64,000 nt of DNA from Adlercreutzia caecimuris B7 (GCF_000403355.2 NZ_KE159646.1:757420-821419); one strand, 5' to 3'; shown: positions 33,467-44,926, numbered from the stretch's first letter. Made by a program: numbers and translations. The notes: generated by a model not told the origin, from the letters alone.

Positions 33467-33945
33467 CTAATCGCGGCTCGAGCGCGACAGGGCGATCTTG
33501 CCGGTGCGGACGATCTCCTTGATGCCGTAGGCGCGGAACAGGTCCTCCAGACCGGTGAGCTTCGCGTCGTCGCCGGTAGCCTCCACGGTGAGCGTCGCAC
33601 GTCCCACGTCCACGATCTTCGCGCGGAAGATGTTGGCGATCTCGATGACCTCGCTTCTTCGCTCGGGAGGCGCGCTCACCTTGAACAGCGCCAGCTCGCG
33701 CTCGATGGCCCCCTCGTCGGTGAGATCGGTGATCTTGTGGACGCTGATGAGCTTGTGCAGCTGCTTGGTGATCTGCTCGAAGGCCACATCGTCGGCCATG
33801 ACGATGGCGGTGACGCGCGACATGGTGGCATCCTCGGTAGGGCCTACCGACAGCGACTCGATGTTGAAGCCGCGCCGGGAGATGAGGCCGGTCACGCGGG
33901 AGAGCACGCCGGGGCGGTTCTCCACCAGAACGGACAGGACGTGCT

Positions 33946-33949
<4 letters not shown>
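33467..33949 (-). CDS. ilvN: Acetolactate synthase, small regulatory subunit
   Basis: Regulatory subunit that gives valine feedback control to IlvB. It has 160 residues. The N-terminal ACT domain has VENRPGVLSRVTGLISRRGF and NIESLSVGPTED, followed by the ferredoxin-fold C-terminal domain found in full-length small subunits. The ATG at 33949 overlaps the ilvB stop (ATGA), giving translational coupling between the subunits. Same strand and close spacing to ilvB and ilvC. Confidence 0.95.
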
Positions 33950-35999
<2,050 letters not shown>

Positions 36000-36003
<4 letters not shown>

Positions 36004-37676
36004 TGGATGATCGCCCCCTTGTCGGCAGAAGTTACCAGTTTCGCGTACTTGGCCAGCACCCCGTGGTGGTGCTTGGGCGCCGGCGGCACCCACATATCCC
36101 GGCGTCGGGCAAGCTCGTCCTCGCCCACGTTCAAAGTCAGGCGGCCGCCCTCGATGTCCACGGTGATCGAGTCGCCCTCGCAGATGAGCGCGATGGGGCC
36201 GCCGGCGGCCGCCTCGGGGCTCACGTGCCCCACGGCCGGCCCCTTGGTGGCGCCCGAGAAGCGCCCGTCGGTGATGAGCGCCACGCTCTCGGAGAGCCCG
36301 CGGCCGCAGATGGCCGAGGTGGGCGCGAGCATCTCGCGCATGCCCGGGCCGCCGGCCGGCCCCTCGTAGCGGATGACCACCACGTCGCCGGGAGAGATGG
36401 CCCCGCCGTTGATGGCCGCGCAGGCCTCCTCCTCGGAGTCGAACACCCGGGCCGGGCCGGTGTGGCACAGCATGGAAGGGGCCACAGCGGCCTTCTTCAC
36501 GATGGCCCCGTCCGGCGCGATGTTGCCGTGGAGCACCCGCAGGGCCCCTTCGGCCGAGAAGGGGTTGTCGTGGGCGCGGACGACCTCGCCGTCGGCCCCG
36601 GCGCAGGCGGCGTGCATGTAATCGAGGTAGTCCCCCATGGGCCCCATGCAGGTGCGGGCGTCCCGGTCGATGAGGCCCAGCCGGTCGAGCTCGGCCAGCA
36701 CCACCGGCACCCCTCCCGCGCGGTGCAGGTCAATGAGCGGGCGCGGGCCGGCCGGCGCGAGCTTCACCAGATGCGGTGTGCGGGCGCTTGCGGCATCCCA
36801 CGTGTCCATGGTGATAGGGCAGCCCGCCGCATTCGCGATGGCCGTGAGGTGCAGCACCGTGTTGGTGGAGCCGCCGAAGGCCATGTCGCATCCCATGGCG
36901 TTGCGCACGGCCGCCTCGTTCAGGATGTCTTTCAGGCACACGTTCTCGCCCACGAGCTCCATCACCTTCATGCCGGCGCGCTTGGCCAGCCGAATGCGCT
37001 CGGAATAAACAGCCGGCACGGTGCCGTTGCCGGGGAGGGCAATCCCCAAAGCCTCGCACAAACAGTTCATGGAGTTCGCCGTGAACATGCCCGAGCAGCT
37101 GCCGCAGGTGGGGCAGGCCGTGTCCTCGAAGTAGGCGAGCTCCTCCTCGGTCATAGTGCCGGCGGCCACCTTCCCCGCCCCGTCGAAGAGCGTGTTCAGG
37201 TCGGTGGCGGTGCCGTCGGGTGCGGTGCCGGGAAGCATCGGGCCACCCGAGACGAACACCGTGGGCACGTTCACCCGCAGCGCGCCCAAGATCATGCCAG
37301 GCACGATCTTATCGCAGTTGGGGATGCACACCATGCCGTCGAAGGCGTGGCCGGCCACGGCGCATTCCACCGAGTCGGCGATGACCTCGCGACTCACGAG
37401 CGAGTAGTGCATGCCCTCGTGGTTCATGGCGATGCCGTCGCACACCCCGATGGTGGAAATCTCGAAGGGCACGCCGCCGGCCATATAGATGCCGGCCTTC
37501 ACGGCCTCGCAGATCTTGTCAAGGTGGGTGTGCCCGGGGATGATGTCGTTGCGCGCATTGACGACGGCGATGAAGGGGCGCTCCATCTCCTCGTCGGTGA
37601 TACCGTCGGCCTTCAGCAGGCTCCGATGCGGCGCGCGGGCCGCCCCGCGCTTGATCTGGTCGCTGCGCAGTGCCAC
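36000..37676 (-). CDS. ilvD: Dihydroxy-acid dehydratase
   Basis: Iron-sulfur dehydratase making 2-oxoisovalerate and 2-oxo-3-methylvalerate. It has 558 residues. The cluster cysteines are in [11 protein letters not shown] and [18 protein letters not shown], with a third in the N-terminal half (GVCDG); the C-terminal [19 protein letters not shown] is the family signature. It starts at a GTG at 37676 with AAAGGAG upstream. First gene of the ilv operon, preceded by a long leader (to about 37996) with a candidate leader peptide and terminator. Confidence 0.96.
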
Positions 37677-37714
37677 TGGCTCTCCTTTCTTCCCGTGCCG
37701 GCTTTTGCCCCGGC

Positions 37715-37745
37715 AAACAAAAAACCCGCTGCTTTCGCACCGGGT
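37715..37745 (-). terminator. Candidate attenuator terminator before ilvD
   Basis: Minus-strand hairpin: ACCCG pairs with CGGGT and TGC with GCA around a GAAA loop (37724-37745), with one mismatch, followed by TTTTTTGTTT. It sits about 40 bases before the ilvD start and about 15 bases after the leader peptide stop, so it is a terminator inside the operon leader rather than at a gene end. Confidence 0.7.
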
Positions 37746-37760
37746 CCGGGATGAGCCAGC

Positions 37761-37784
37761 CTACGCCAGGGCAAGCCTGACCAT
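37761..37784 (-). CDS. Candidate ilv leader peptide (MVRLALA)
   Basis: A seven-residue frame, MVRLALA, starts at an ATG at 37784 with GAGG seven bases upstream and ends at TAG directly before the terminator at 37715-37745. One Val and two Leu among seven residues is what a ribosome-paused leader for branched-chain amino acid genes would show. It is shorter than most known ilv leaders, and I have not folded the alternatives, so the call is tentative. Confidence 0.45.
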   Translation of the reverse strand: MVRLALA

Positions 37785-38002
37785 AGAAGAGCCTCGACAT
37801 ATGACGGTGTCGCCGGTCCGGTGCTACTTGCGCACCCGCACCCGGCGGTAAGCCGGCAGCACGGGCGTCGTTCTCACCAAACTGCTCGGAGGGCTTGTTC
37901 GGAACGGCCGACGCCTGCTCGCAGATTCCGCAGGCTTGCTGTCAGACGGCTTGGCCCCTACTGGTCCTCGTCAACGCATGTGCGCTATGAACTTGGCTGC
38001 GC

Positions 38003-38030
38003 AGTATACCCCTTCTTCTCGCCAACGCAA
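38003..38030 (-). promoter_or_regulatory. ilvD: Probable promoter of the ilv operon
   Basis: TTGCGT at 38025-38030 and TATACT at 38003-38008 on the minus strand, spacer 16. It predicts a leader of about 320 bases before ilvD. The leader also holds a GGTGC/GCACC hairpin at roughly 37816-37832. Between this promoter and the plus-strand gene at 38219 I see no other gene. Confidence 0.5.
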
Positions 38031-38218
38031 GGCGAAACGCTCAACTTTCTTTTCGACGGCTCGGAAACAGGTGCGCTACAACAGGCAACGCCAGCGCCAC
38101 AAGCGGGCGACGAGTCCCTCTCCTTCCGGTGACGGTTGACAGGTTGTCACCGATGCCACGCGGGCAGTTCGTATGATCTTAAACGACTGTATCCGCGCCG
38201 TGAGAGAGGATAGGGACC

Positions 38219-39451
38219 ATGGCCGCGACGACTACCGTGAGAGTGCACCGCCGGAAGAGCCCCGCCGCGGCGCGACGCAGCGAGACCATAGCCAAAGCCC
38301 GCGACCGCCTCGTAACCGCGGCCGCCCGCGCCTGGGACGCCCTGCCGCATTGGGAGCGCCCGCACCGCAGCAGGAAGGCCCCGGCGGCAACTCCCGATCC
38401 AGCCGCAGCCGCCTCGATCGCCGCCGAGGCATGCGGAACATCCTCCGCCGGCCTCGCCATCGCCGTCACCGGCCCCGCCGGCGTGCTGCCTGTCGGTGAT
38501 GCCGCGCCTTCCGCCGCTGTCGGCTCCCCCGACGCCGCGCCCGCCGACGCCCCTACGCCGGCAAGCCGCCCGGCCGCCGATCTCTTGAATCCCGTTCGCC
38601 CGGCTACGAGCCAGCCCCTTTGCGCCGGCGCCGGCGCCTTCCAGGCCGACCCCTTCATCGCCGCCCGGGCGCGGCGGGGCACCTACGCCCTGGATGCGCC
38701 GTCGTGGCGGGCGTTTCGCAGCTATGTCACCGACCGCTCGAACTTCGACGAGCTGAGAGCGGTGGGGCTCGCCGCCATGGTGCGCTCCCACCGCAGCCTG
38801 TCCCTGGCCCTGGCCGCCGTCATCCTAGGAGCGCTGCTAACCGTCGCCGCCATGGCCGCCTACCTCCTGTTAGCGCCGGCCACCGCCGACGCCGATTCCC
38901 CCTATGTGACGGCAGAGGTGTCCAAGCCGGTCAGCACGCCGGCGAGCCAGTGGAAGGCCGGCGAGATACCCTCCCTGTACCAGTCCGATGCCGCCTGGGG
39001 CGCCACCCCCTACGGGCAGAGCACCTTGGCCGATGCCGCCGGCGCCCCGACCGCGCTGGCCATGGCCTACGTGGCGGTCACGGGGCAGGCCGACAGAACG
39101 CCGGTGGATTTCGCCCAATGGGCCGCCGACCACGATCTGACCGCCTCGGGCGTCGACACCGTGAGCGCCTACCTGACGCAATCGGCCGCCGACTTCGGCC
39201 TGACGCTGAACCCCATCGCCGGCGATGCCCACAGCCTGCGCCGGGCCATCGTGTCCAACGTCCCCGTGCTCGTGGTCACCGAGCCGGGCACCTTCTCGCC
39301 GGTGGCCAGCGTCGTGGTGCTCGACGACATCGACCGCGATAGCCGCATCGTGCTGCACGACCCGACCAGCGCCACCCGCACGGGCAAGAGCTGGGACTTC
39401 GACGACATCACCGATGCCGCCGCGGCCGTCTACGAGGTGTATGCCGCCTAA
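38219..39451 (+). CDS. Membrane-anchored C39-like domain protein lacking catalytic Cys and His
   Basis: A 410-residue protein: a cytoplasmic Ala/Pro-rich N-terminal half, one membrane helix at about 194-222 (LALAAVILGALLTVAAMAAY), and an outer domain resembling Peptidase_C39_2 (IPSLYQSDAAWGATPYGQST; PTALAMAYVAVTG; SRIVLHDPTSA). In active members the segment before PTALAM reads GCGPT, and a His precedes the VVVL strand. Here these are AGAPT and VASVVVL, so both catalytic residues appear lost. It may be a binding domain. Its ATG has a weak ribosome site (AGGATAGGG). Family assignment is from motif memory only. Confidence 0.65.
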   Translation: MAATTTVRVHRRKSPAAARRSETIAKARDRLVTAAARAWDALPHWERPHRSRKAPAATPDPAAAASIAAEACGTSSAGLAIAVTGPAGVLPVGDAAPSAAVGSPDAAPADAPTPASRPAADLLNPVRPATSQPLCAGAGAFQADPFIAARARRGTYALDAPSWRAFRSYVTDRSNFDELRAVGLAAMVRSHRSLSLALAAVILGALLTVAAMAAYLLLAPATADADSPYVTAEVSKPVSTPASQWKAGEIPSLYQSDAAWGATPYGQSTLADAAGAPTALAMAYVAVTGQADRTPVDFAQWAADHDLTASGVDTVSAYLTQSAADFGLTLNPIAGDAHSLRRAIVSNVPVLVVTEPGTFSPVASVVVLDDIDRDSRIVLHDPTSATRTGKSWDFDDITDAAAAVYEVYAA

Positions 39452-39615
39452 GAGGCGCCGCGGGACACACAGCGTGCCACGGCAAAGAAGATGCCTGCGA
39501 GCTGACACGCAACGATTCGCGCGCTTTGGGTGTTTCCCCGCGACGCCGATCGCGGTATGGTGGAAGGCGACCGACATCGCGAATCGCCCTGCGGTTCCCG
39601 TTCTGAGGAGACGCC

Positions 39616-40170
39616 ATGACCTACCGCCAGGTAACCCTGCACCCTGCCGCCCGCATCGCCCCCAACGCCACGCTCGTGGGCCATGTGGAAGTGGCCGAGA
39701 ACGCCACCATCCTGTTCAACGCCTGCCTGCGCGGCGACTACGGCAGCCGCATCGTGGTGGGGCCGGGCTCCAACGTGCAGGAGAACGCCTGCCTGCATCT
39801 GGACTACGACCGCGACTGCGTCGTGGGCGCTGGCTGCACCATCGGGCACGGGGCCGTGGTGCACGGCTGCACCCTGGGCGACAACGTGCTGGTGGGTATG
39901 GGAGCCGTGGTGATGAACGGCGCCGTGATCGGCGACAACTCCCTCGTGGCCGCCGGCGCTCTCGTCACCGAGGGCATGGCCGTGCCGGAGGGCTCGCTCG
40001 TGGTGGGCGTGCCCGCGAAGGTGCGCCGGGCGCTTACCCCCGAGGAGATCGAGGGCAACCGCGAGGCCGCCGCGGGCTACGCCGCCATTGGCGCCGAGCT
40101 CGTGGAAGAGGGCATCCTCTACGCCGGTGCCGACGTGCCCCGCGACATCCGCACCATCGCCTTGAAATAG
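39616..40170 (+). CDS. Gamma-carbonic-anhydrase-like hexapeptide-repeat protein
   Basis: A 184-residue left-handed beta-helix protein. Hexapeptide repeats run from about residue 10 to 130 (ARIAPNATLVGHVEV, GAVVMNGAVIGDNSLV), followed by a C-terminal helix. The metal histidines of the gamma-CA group fit: one in CLHLDYD and two in IGHGAVVHG. Members include CaiE/PaaY/YrdA; carbonic anhydrase activity is variable and the role here is unknown. The ATG at 39616 has GAGGAG upstream. Gap to the previous gene is 164 bp without visible features. Confidence 0.82.
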   Translation: MTYRQVTLHPAARIAPNATLVGHVEVAENATILFNACLRGDYGSRIVVGPGSNVQENACLHLDYDRDCVVGAGCTIGHGAVVHGCTLGDNVLVGMGAVVMNGAVIGDNSLVAAGALVTEGMAVPEGSLVVGVPAKVRRALTPEEIEGNREAAAGYAAIGAELVEEGILYAGADVPRDIRTIALK

Positions 40171-40256
40171 CGACCGGGAGACACCGCTCGAGAGCGGAGG
40201 GGTCTGCGCCGCCCGCGCGGCCGTCCGGGGGGGCGAGCCTCGTTTTCGCAGATCTG

Positions 40257-41090
40257 CTACAACGCCTGCAAAATCCCTTTGACAAGGCGGCAGAAATCCT
40301 CTTGCCGGGCCTCTCCCACCTCGTGGACTTCCTCATCGGAAGGGCTCGCGCCCTCCACCCCGCAGGCCATGTTGCTCACGAGCGACATGCCGAGCACGCG
40401 CATCCCCACGTGCCGCGCGGCGATGACCTCCTCGCACACCGACATGGCCACGGTGTCGGCGCCCCAGGTGCGGAACATCCGGATCTCGGCCGGCGTCTCG
40501 AAGGAGGGGCCCAAAAGCCCCAGGTACACGCCTTCCTGCACGGGAACGGACAGCTCGTCGGCCACGCGGTGCGCCAACGCGCGCAGCGCCGGGTCGTAGG
40601 CATCCATCATGGAGAAGAAGCGCGGTGCCATAGCGTCGGGCTCGGTGCCCGTGACGGGATTGCGCCCGGTGAAGTTCAGCTGGTCGGCCATGATGCAGAA
40701 CTCCCCCACCCGGTAGCTCTCGTTGATGGCGCCGGCGGCGTTCGTGGTGATGAGCGTGCCTATGCCGAGCCGCGCCATGAGCCACACGGGGAAGGCCACC
40801 TCCTGGGCGGAATACCCCTCGTAGCCGTGGAGACGCCCCTGCATGGCGAGCACGCGCTTGCCGCCGAGCATGCCGGCCACGAAGCGCCCCACATGGCCCG
40901 AGGCCGTGGACGTGCCCATGCCGGGTACCTCGCCGAAGGGGATGAAGACGGGCTCTTCGACCTGATCGGCCAGCGGACCGAGGCCCGATCCTAAGATGAG
41001 CCCGACCTCGGGCGCAAAGCCGCCGAGGCGCCCCTCCATCACGGCCTGAGCCGCATCCAAAGTTTCGATAAGCCTTCCGTCCAAAGCCAT
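40257..41090 (-). CDS. punA: Purine nucleoside phosphorylase (trimeric type)
   Basis: Phosphorolyses inosine and guanosine for purine salvage. It has 277 residues. LILGSGLGPLAD is the phosphate-binding loop; GRLHGYEGYS, TNAAGAINESY and LGPSFETPAEIRM are family motifs; the Glu and Asn for the base are in LGPSFETP and LVSNMACG. The segment AMSVCEEVIAARH replaces the usual MSTVPE form but keeps the following helix. The ATG at 41090 has GAGGAAGGA upstream. Followed 18 bases upstream on the same strand by the end of prmC. Confidence 0.9.
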   Translation of the reverse strand: MALDGRLIETLDAAQAVMEGRLGGFAPEVGLILGSGLGPLADQVEEPVFIPFGEVPGMGTSTASGHVGRFVAGMLGGKRVLAMQGRLHGYEGYSAQEVAFPVWLMARLGIGTLITTNAAGAINESYRVGEFCIMADQLNFTGRNPVTGTEPDAMAPRFFSMMDAYDPALRALAHRVADELSVPVQEGVYLGLLGPSFETPAEIRMFRTWGADTVAMSVCEEVIAARHVGMRVLGMSLVSNMACGVEGASPSDEEVHEVGEARQEDFCRLVKGILQAL

Positions 41091-41108
41091 GGGAAGTCCT
41101 TCCTCGGG

Positions 41109-42158
41109 TCAGCGCGCCTCACTCGGCGCCGGTACGTTATCGGCAACGCCGTGGCCGCCGGCCTTGAGGCCCACGAGCACGCGGGGGCGTCCGGCCAGGT
41201 CGTCCACGATGCGCACCTCGGCAAAACCCGCAGCCTCCGCCACGGTGCGAGCTGCGTCCAGGTGCCCCTCGTGCAGCTCGCAGGCCAGAACGCCGCCGGG
41301 TCTCAGAGCCCGGGCGGCCCAGGCCGCGAGGGGTCGGAACACATCGAGACCGTCGGCACCGCCGTCCAGGGCGAGCGCGGGCTCGTAATCGGCCACCTCG
41401 CGGGGAATGTCGGCCAACACAGAGGTGGGCACGTAGGGCGGATTGGAGACCACGGCGTCGAAGGTGCCCATGCGCTTCTCGCCGATACCGGTGCCGAGCG
41501 AGCATTCCAGCACGGCCACGCGGTCGGCGAGCTCCAGCGCCTCGGCGTTCTCGCGGGCGAGCGCCACGGCTTCAGGGGCGATGTCGGTGGCGATGACGCG
41601 CACGTCGGGGTGCTCGTAGGCCAGCGAACAGGCAATGCAGCCTGACCCGGTGCACAGATCGGCCACGAGCAGGGGGCGGGCGGCATCTTCGGAAACGGGA
41701 GTCTCTTCCGATCCGATCGGTTCGACACCCGCCTCGTCCAACGCCTTCTTCACCGCTTCCACCGCAGCGCTTTCCCGCTCGGCGGCCTCGGGGTTCCACT
41801 GGGCCTCGTGCTTAGCCGGAGCCGGCAGCATGGCCAGCGCCTCGCTCACAAGCACCTCAGTTTCAGGCCGAGGGATGAGCACGCCGGGCCGTACCTTCAC
41901 CGTGATGTGCCGGAAGGCCACCTCGCCGGTGATGTACTGCAGCGGCTCCCCCGCCCCTCGGCGCCGCACGTAATCGCGCAGCGTCGAACGCTCGTCCTCG
42001 GACAGCGGCCGGTCGTAGTTCATGTACAGCTGCACCCGGGTGAGCCCACAAGCCTCGCCGATGAGCCACTGCGCAGAAAGAAGGGGATTTTCATCCCCTT
42101 TTCCCGTAAGGTATTCGGTTGTCCAATCCAGCGCGGATTTGACGGTCCACTCGCTCAT
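41109..42158 (-). CDS. prmC: Release factor glutamine methyltransferase
   Basis: Methylates the glutamine of the GGQ motif in release factors using SAM. It has 349 residues, longer than the usual 280. Motifs: GEPLQYITGEVAF, VLIPRPETE, DLCTGSGCIA and the catalytic NPPYVP. The extra length is an insertion of about 45 residues, rich in Glu and Ala, between the RPETE motif and the SAM loop. The ATG at 42158 overlaps the prfA stop (TAATG), the classical prfA-prmC coupling of enzyme and substrate. Confidence 0.93.
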   Translation of the reverse strand: MSEWTVKSALDWTTEYLTGKGDENPLLSAQWLIGEACGLTRVQLYMNYDRPLSEDERSTLRDYVRRRGAGEPLQYITGEVAFRHITVKVRPGVLIPRPETEVLVSEALAMLPAPAKHEAQWNPEAAERESAAVEAVKKALDEAGVEPIGSEETPVSEDAARPLLVADLCTGSGCIACSLAYEHPDVRVIATDIAPEAVALARENAEALELADRVAVLECSLGTGIGEKRMGTFDAVVSNPPYVPTSVLADIPREVADYEPALALDGGADGLDVFRPLAAWAARALRPGGVLACELHEGHLDAARTVAEAAGFAEVRIVDDLAGRPRVLVGLKAGGHGVADNVPAPSEAR

Positions 42159-43231
42159 TAAACCGCCGCTTCCAGCTTCTGCGCGCGGTCGGCGGCCTGC
42201 AAAGCGGTGATCACATCCCCCAGGTTGTCGCCGAGAAGCACGCCGTTGTAGGTAGAGTTGAAGCCGATGCGGTGGTCGGTCACGCGGTCCTGCGGGCCGT
42301 TGTAGGTGCGAATCTTCTCGGAGCGGTCGCCCGAGCCGATCTGGGCCAGACGCTCGGCGCCCTCGGCGGCCTGCTGCTCGGCGAGCATCTTCTCGTAGAG
42401 GCGGGCGCGCAGCACGGCCATGGCCGCGATCTTATTCTGCAGCTGGGACTTCTGGTCCTGGGACTGCACCACCAGACCGGAAGGCAGGTGCGTGATGCGC
42501 ACGGCGGAGTCGGTGGTGTTCACGCACTGGCCGCCAGGTCCCCCGGCGCGGTACACGTCGATGCGCAGGTCGTTCTCGTTGATCTCCACCTCCACCTCGT
42601 CGGCCTCGGGCAGCACCGCCACCGTGGCCGTAGAGGTGTGGATGCGGCCCTGGCTCTCGGTCTTGGGAACGCGCTGCACGCGGTGCACGCCGCTCTCGAA
42701 CTTCATGACCGAGTACACATGATCACCCTTCACCTTGAACTGCACTTCCTTGAAGCCGCCGGCCTCGGAGGGCGAGGCGTCCATGGTCTCGGTCTTCCAG
42801 CCCTGGGAGGCGGCGAAGCGCTCGTACATCTTGTACAGGTCGCCGGCGAAGATGGCGGCCTCGTCGCCGCCGGCCGCCGCGCGGATCTCCACGATGATGT
42901 CCTTCTCGTCGGCCGGGTCGGCCGGGATGAGCATGAACTTGATGTCCTCTTCCAGCTGGGGGAGGCGAGCCTCGATGCCGGCGATCTCCTCCTGGGCGAA
43001 CTCCTTCATGTCGGCGTCCGACAGCATCTCCTTGGCCGCTTCCAAATCGTCCATGGCACTCACGTACTCGGCGGCCTTCTTGGCCAGCGGGCCCTGGGAG
43101 GCGTACTCCTTGGCCAGGCGGTTGTACTCCTTCTGGTCGGCCAGAACCGCCGGATCGCCCATCTTGGCCTGCAGCTCGTCGTAGGCCTCGATGATCTTGA
43201 CGAGCTTCTCTTTCATATCAGTTTCCTGCAT
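42158..43231 (-). CDS. prfA: Peptide chain release factor 1
   Basis: Recognises UAA and UAG and triggers peptide release. It has 357 residues. The GGQ loop reads [18 protein letters not shown], and the codon-recognition PxT motif is in [11 protein letters not shown] with the domain 2 loop. Cys replaces the more frequent His after GGQ. Two starts are possible: ATG at 43231 with AAAGGA upstream, or ATG at 43216 with AGGAA upstream; I kept the longer. An extended -10 box lies at 43290-43298. Confidence 0.95.
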   Translation of the reverse strand: MQETDMKEKLVKIIEAYDELQAKMGDPAVLADQKEYNRLAKEYASQGPLAKKAAEYVSAMDDLEAAKEMLSDADMKEFAQEEIAGIEARLPQLEEDIKFMLIPADPADEKDIIVEIRAAAGGDEAAIFAGDLYKMYERFAASQGWKTETMDASPSEAGGFKEVQFKVKGDHVYSVMKFESGVHRVQRVPKTESQGRIHTSTATVAVLPEADEVEVEINENDLRIDVYRAGGPGGQCVNTTDSAVRITHLPSGLVVQSQDQKSQLQNKIAAMAVLRARLYEKMLAEQQAAEGAERLAQIGSGDRSEKIRTYNGPQDRVTDHRIGFNSTYNGVLLGDNLGDVITALQAADRAQKLEAAV

Positions 43232-43289
43232 GGGTGCGTCCTTTGCGTGAAACGGGTAGGTTCAACAGCGCCCGCAGGCGCAACACTAC

Positions 43290-43298
43290 ATTCTAGCA
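43290..43298 (-). promoter_or_regulatory. prfA: Extended -10 promoter of prfA
   Basis: Minus-strand TGCTAGAAT, about 60 bases before the prfA start. No good -35 is seen. A similar TAGAATGT is found before pyrK at 3067-3072. Confidence 0.4.
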
Positions 43299-43402
43299 GA
43301 AGAGTCATCCCTAAGCAGGCCCCTCCATCCTAACGACAACCAGAGAGCCGCGCGACCCGATCTAAGGTCGCCTCCTCGCAACAGCCGAGCGCAAAAGCAA
43401 TG

Positions 43403-44776
43403 TCACAGCGGCGGAAGCTTTACCGTGAAGGCCTCCTCCTCATCGACGCGCTTCCTCAAGCCGAGCGTCTCGGACAGGCACATCGCCGCGTACCAGGGAA
43501 GATAGACGACGCGACCCCGCTGCTCTACGTTAAGGCGCGAGATCACATAGCCTTTTTCGATACCGTAATCGGGAGTGTCAAGCAGCTTGTTCAGGGCGTC
43601 GTGGGCCCGAGGGCTGCGACCCGACTTGATCTCCAGCGGAACCACATTGCCCTTCGCATTCTCGACCAGAAAATCAACCTCACCCCGCTTCCGGTTCATG
43701 TAGTAGAACAGATCGCATCCACATGCGACAAGCGCCTGGGCGAACACGTTCTCGAACATGAAGCCCAGGTTGAGGGAGCGATCGTCGTCGTACAGCCCGC
43801 GCGCCACCGAGATGTCGTAGCGGCTTGCCAGCATCCCCGTATCGGATTCGTACAGCTTGAAATTTCCCGCATCTTCCGTGGCCTTCAAAGGCCGCTTCGG
43901 ATCGCGCACCACATTGCACTTCAGCCCCACATGGGCCGATACCAACCAGTTGAAGTCGAGGCTGAACTTGCGGTAGCGCGCCCCCTCGCCCAGCGCGTTC
44001 AGCCTGAAGCGCTGGGAGCGCGCATCCAGTTGCAGGGGCAGCTGCTCGAAGATCGCCCGCACGTGAGGGGCAGCGGACCCGGCGTACTTCGTGATGTCGT
44101 GAATATAGGAAACCACCAGCTCAGCTTGCACCTCGCGCACCGGCCCCATGTTGCCGGCGCTGTCGAGAAACGCCTGCACCGCTGCAGGCATGCCTCCCAC
44201 CACCATATAGCTGCGGAAGTAGCCGAGCATGGCCTCATGCAGATAGCCGGGCACCGCCCGCAGGGACGCACAGCAGTCCCGGACAACGGAAAGCGCCTCC
44301 TGCTGGACGCCCATCGCCCAGCAGAACTCCTCGAAATCCATGGGAAACATGGTGATCTCCGTCACGAAGCCCACCGGATAGGAGCGCACGTGCCTCAACT
44401 CGGTTCCCAGCATCGAGCCCGAGAACGCGTAGGAGAACCGGCCGTCCTGAACGAGTCCTTTCACCATGGTCATGAGGTCGGGGAGCTCTTGTATCTCGTC
44501 GATGAAGATCAGCGTCTCGCCGGGAACGAGAGGCTGATCGGCCAGGAGGGACAATCGGGTTATGAGATCCGCCACGTCGGACGCCTCGGCCAGTGAGCGC
44601 TTCGCCGCCTTGTCGAGATACAGGTTGACGGTCAGGAGATGCTGGTACCTTTTGCGGCCGAGATGCTCGACCAAATAGCTCTTGCCAATCTGGCGCGCCC
44701 CCGTCACCAGAAGCGCCGTCCGGCCGCCCCGATCGGCCCAGCGCTCCAAGGAATCATAGGCTTTTCTGCGAAACAA
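43403..44776 (-). CDS. AAA ATPase with DUF4143-type C-terminal domain
   Basis: A 457-residue protein. Walker A is GARQIGKSYL near residue 26 and Walker B is LIFIDEIQELP near 90, with the arginine region AFSGSMLGTELRH; the C-terminal half resembles DUF4143, with a nuclease-like segment (EVDFLVENAKGNVVPLEIKSG) of the type seen in PD-(D/E)XK folds. Such genes are frequent, often multi-copy, in gut anaerobes and have no settled function. It starts at a TTG at 44776 with AAGGGA upstream. Its own promoter (44810-44838) and a very AT-rich repeat tract behind it suggest acquisition by transfer. Confidence 0.85.
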   Translation of the reverse strand: MFRRKAYDSLERWADRGGRTALLVTGARQIGKSYLVEHLGRKRYQHLLTVNLYLDKAAKRSLAEASDVADLITRLSLLADQPLVPGETLIFIDEIQELPDLMTMVKGLVQDGRFSYAFSGSMLGTELRHVRSYPVGFVTEITMFPMDFEEFCWAMGVQQEALSVVRDCCASLRAVPGYLHEAMLGYFRSYMVVGGMPAAVQAFLDSAGNMGPVREVQAELVVSYIHDITKYAGSAAPHVRAIFEQLPLQLDARSQRFRLNALGEGARYRKFSLDFNWLVSAHVGLKCNVVRDPKRPLKATEDAGNFKLYESDTGMLASRYDISVARGLYDDDRSLNLGFMFENVFAQALVACGCDLFYYMNRKRGEVDFLVENAKGNVVPLEIKSGRSPRAHDALNKLLDTPDYGIEKGYVISRLNVEQRGRVVYLPWYAAMCLSETLGLRKRVDEEEAFTVKLPPL

Positions 44777-44809
44777 GGCCGTTCCCTTCTGTCGCTTTCC
44801 TTTTAACCT

Positions 44810-44838
44810 ATTCTATGAGGGTATTTACCATAACGCAA
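44810..44838 (-). promoter_or_regulatory. Promoter of the DUF4143 ATPase gene
   Basis: TTGCGT at 44833-44838 and TAGAAT at 44810-44815 on the minus strand with a 17-bp spacer. The -10 box is five of six to consensus. The A/T-rich repeats at 44841-44926 lie directly upstream, where an UP element or activator sites would be. Confidence 0.55.
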
Positions 44839-44840
44839 TT

Positions 44841-44926
44841 CTTTATTTGATCCATTTTGCCAATTTTGCTATTTTTCATTTGATCTATAATGCCGATTTT
44901 GCAACTTTTTATTTGACGATTTTGCA
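44841..44926. repeat. AT-rich direct repeats upstream of the ATPase promoter
   Basis: Two 31-bp units, 44841-44871 and 44874-44904, share ATTTGATC, a TGCC and ATTTTGC at the same places, with a period of 33 bp; a shortened third unit follows at 44907-44926. The tract is about 75 percent or more A/T to the eye in an otherwise GC-rich window. Possible roles are an operator array, curved DNA or an UP element. Confidence 0.65.

Noticed and set aside
37677..38000. T-box riboswitch before ilvD
   Set aside because: I looked for the conserved GGGUGGNACCGCG-type antiterminator and found only loosely similar GGGUGC segments. The leader peptide model fits better.
40171..40256. Bidirectional terminator between the gamma-CA-like gene and punA
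   Set aside because: Only a 6-bp stem (CCGCTC with GAGCGG) without T-runs on either strand.
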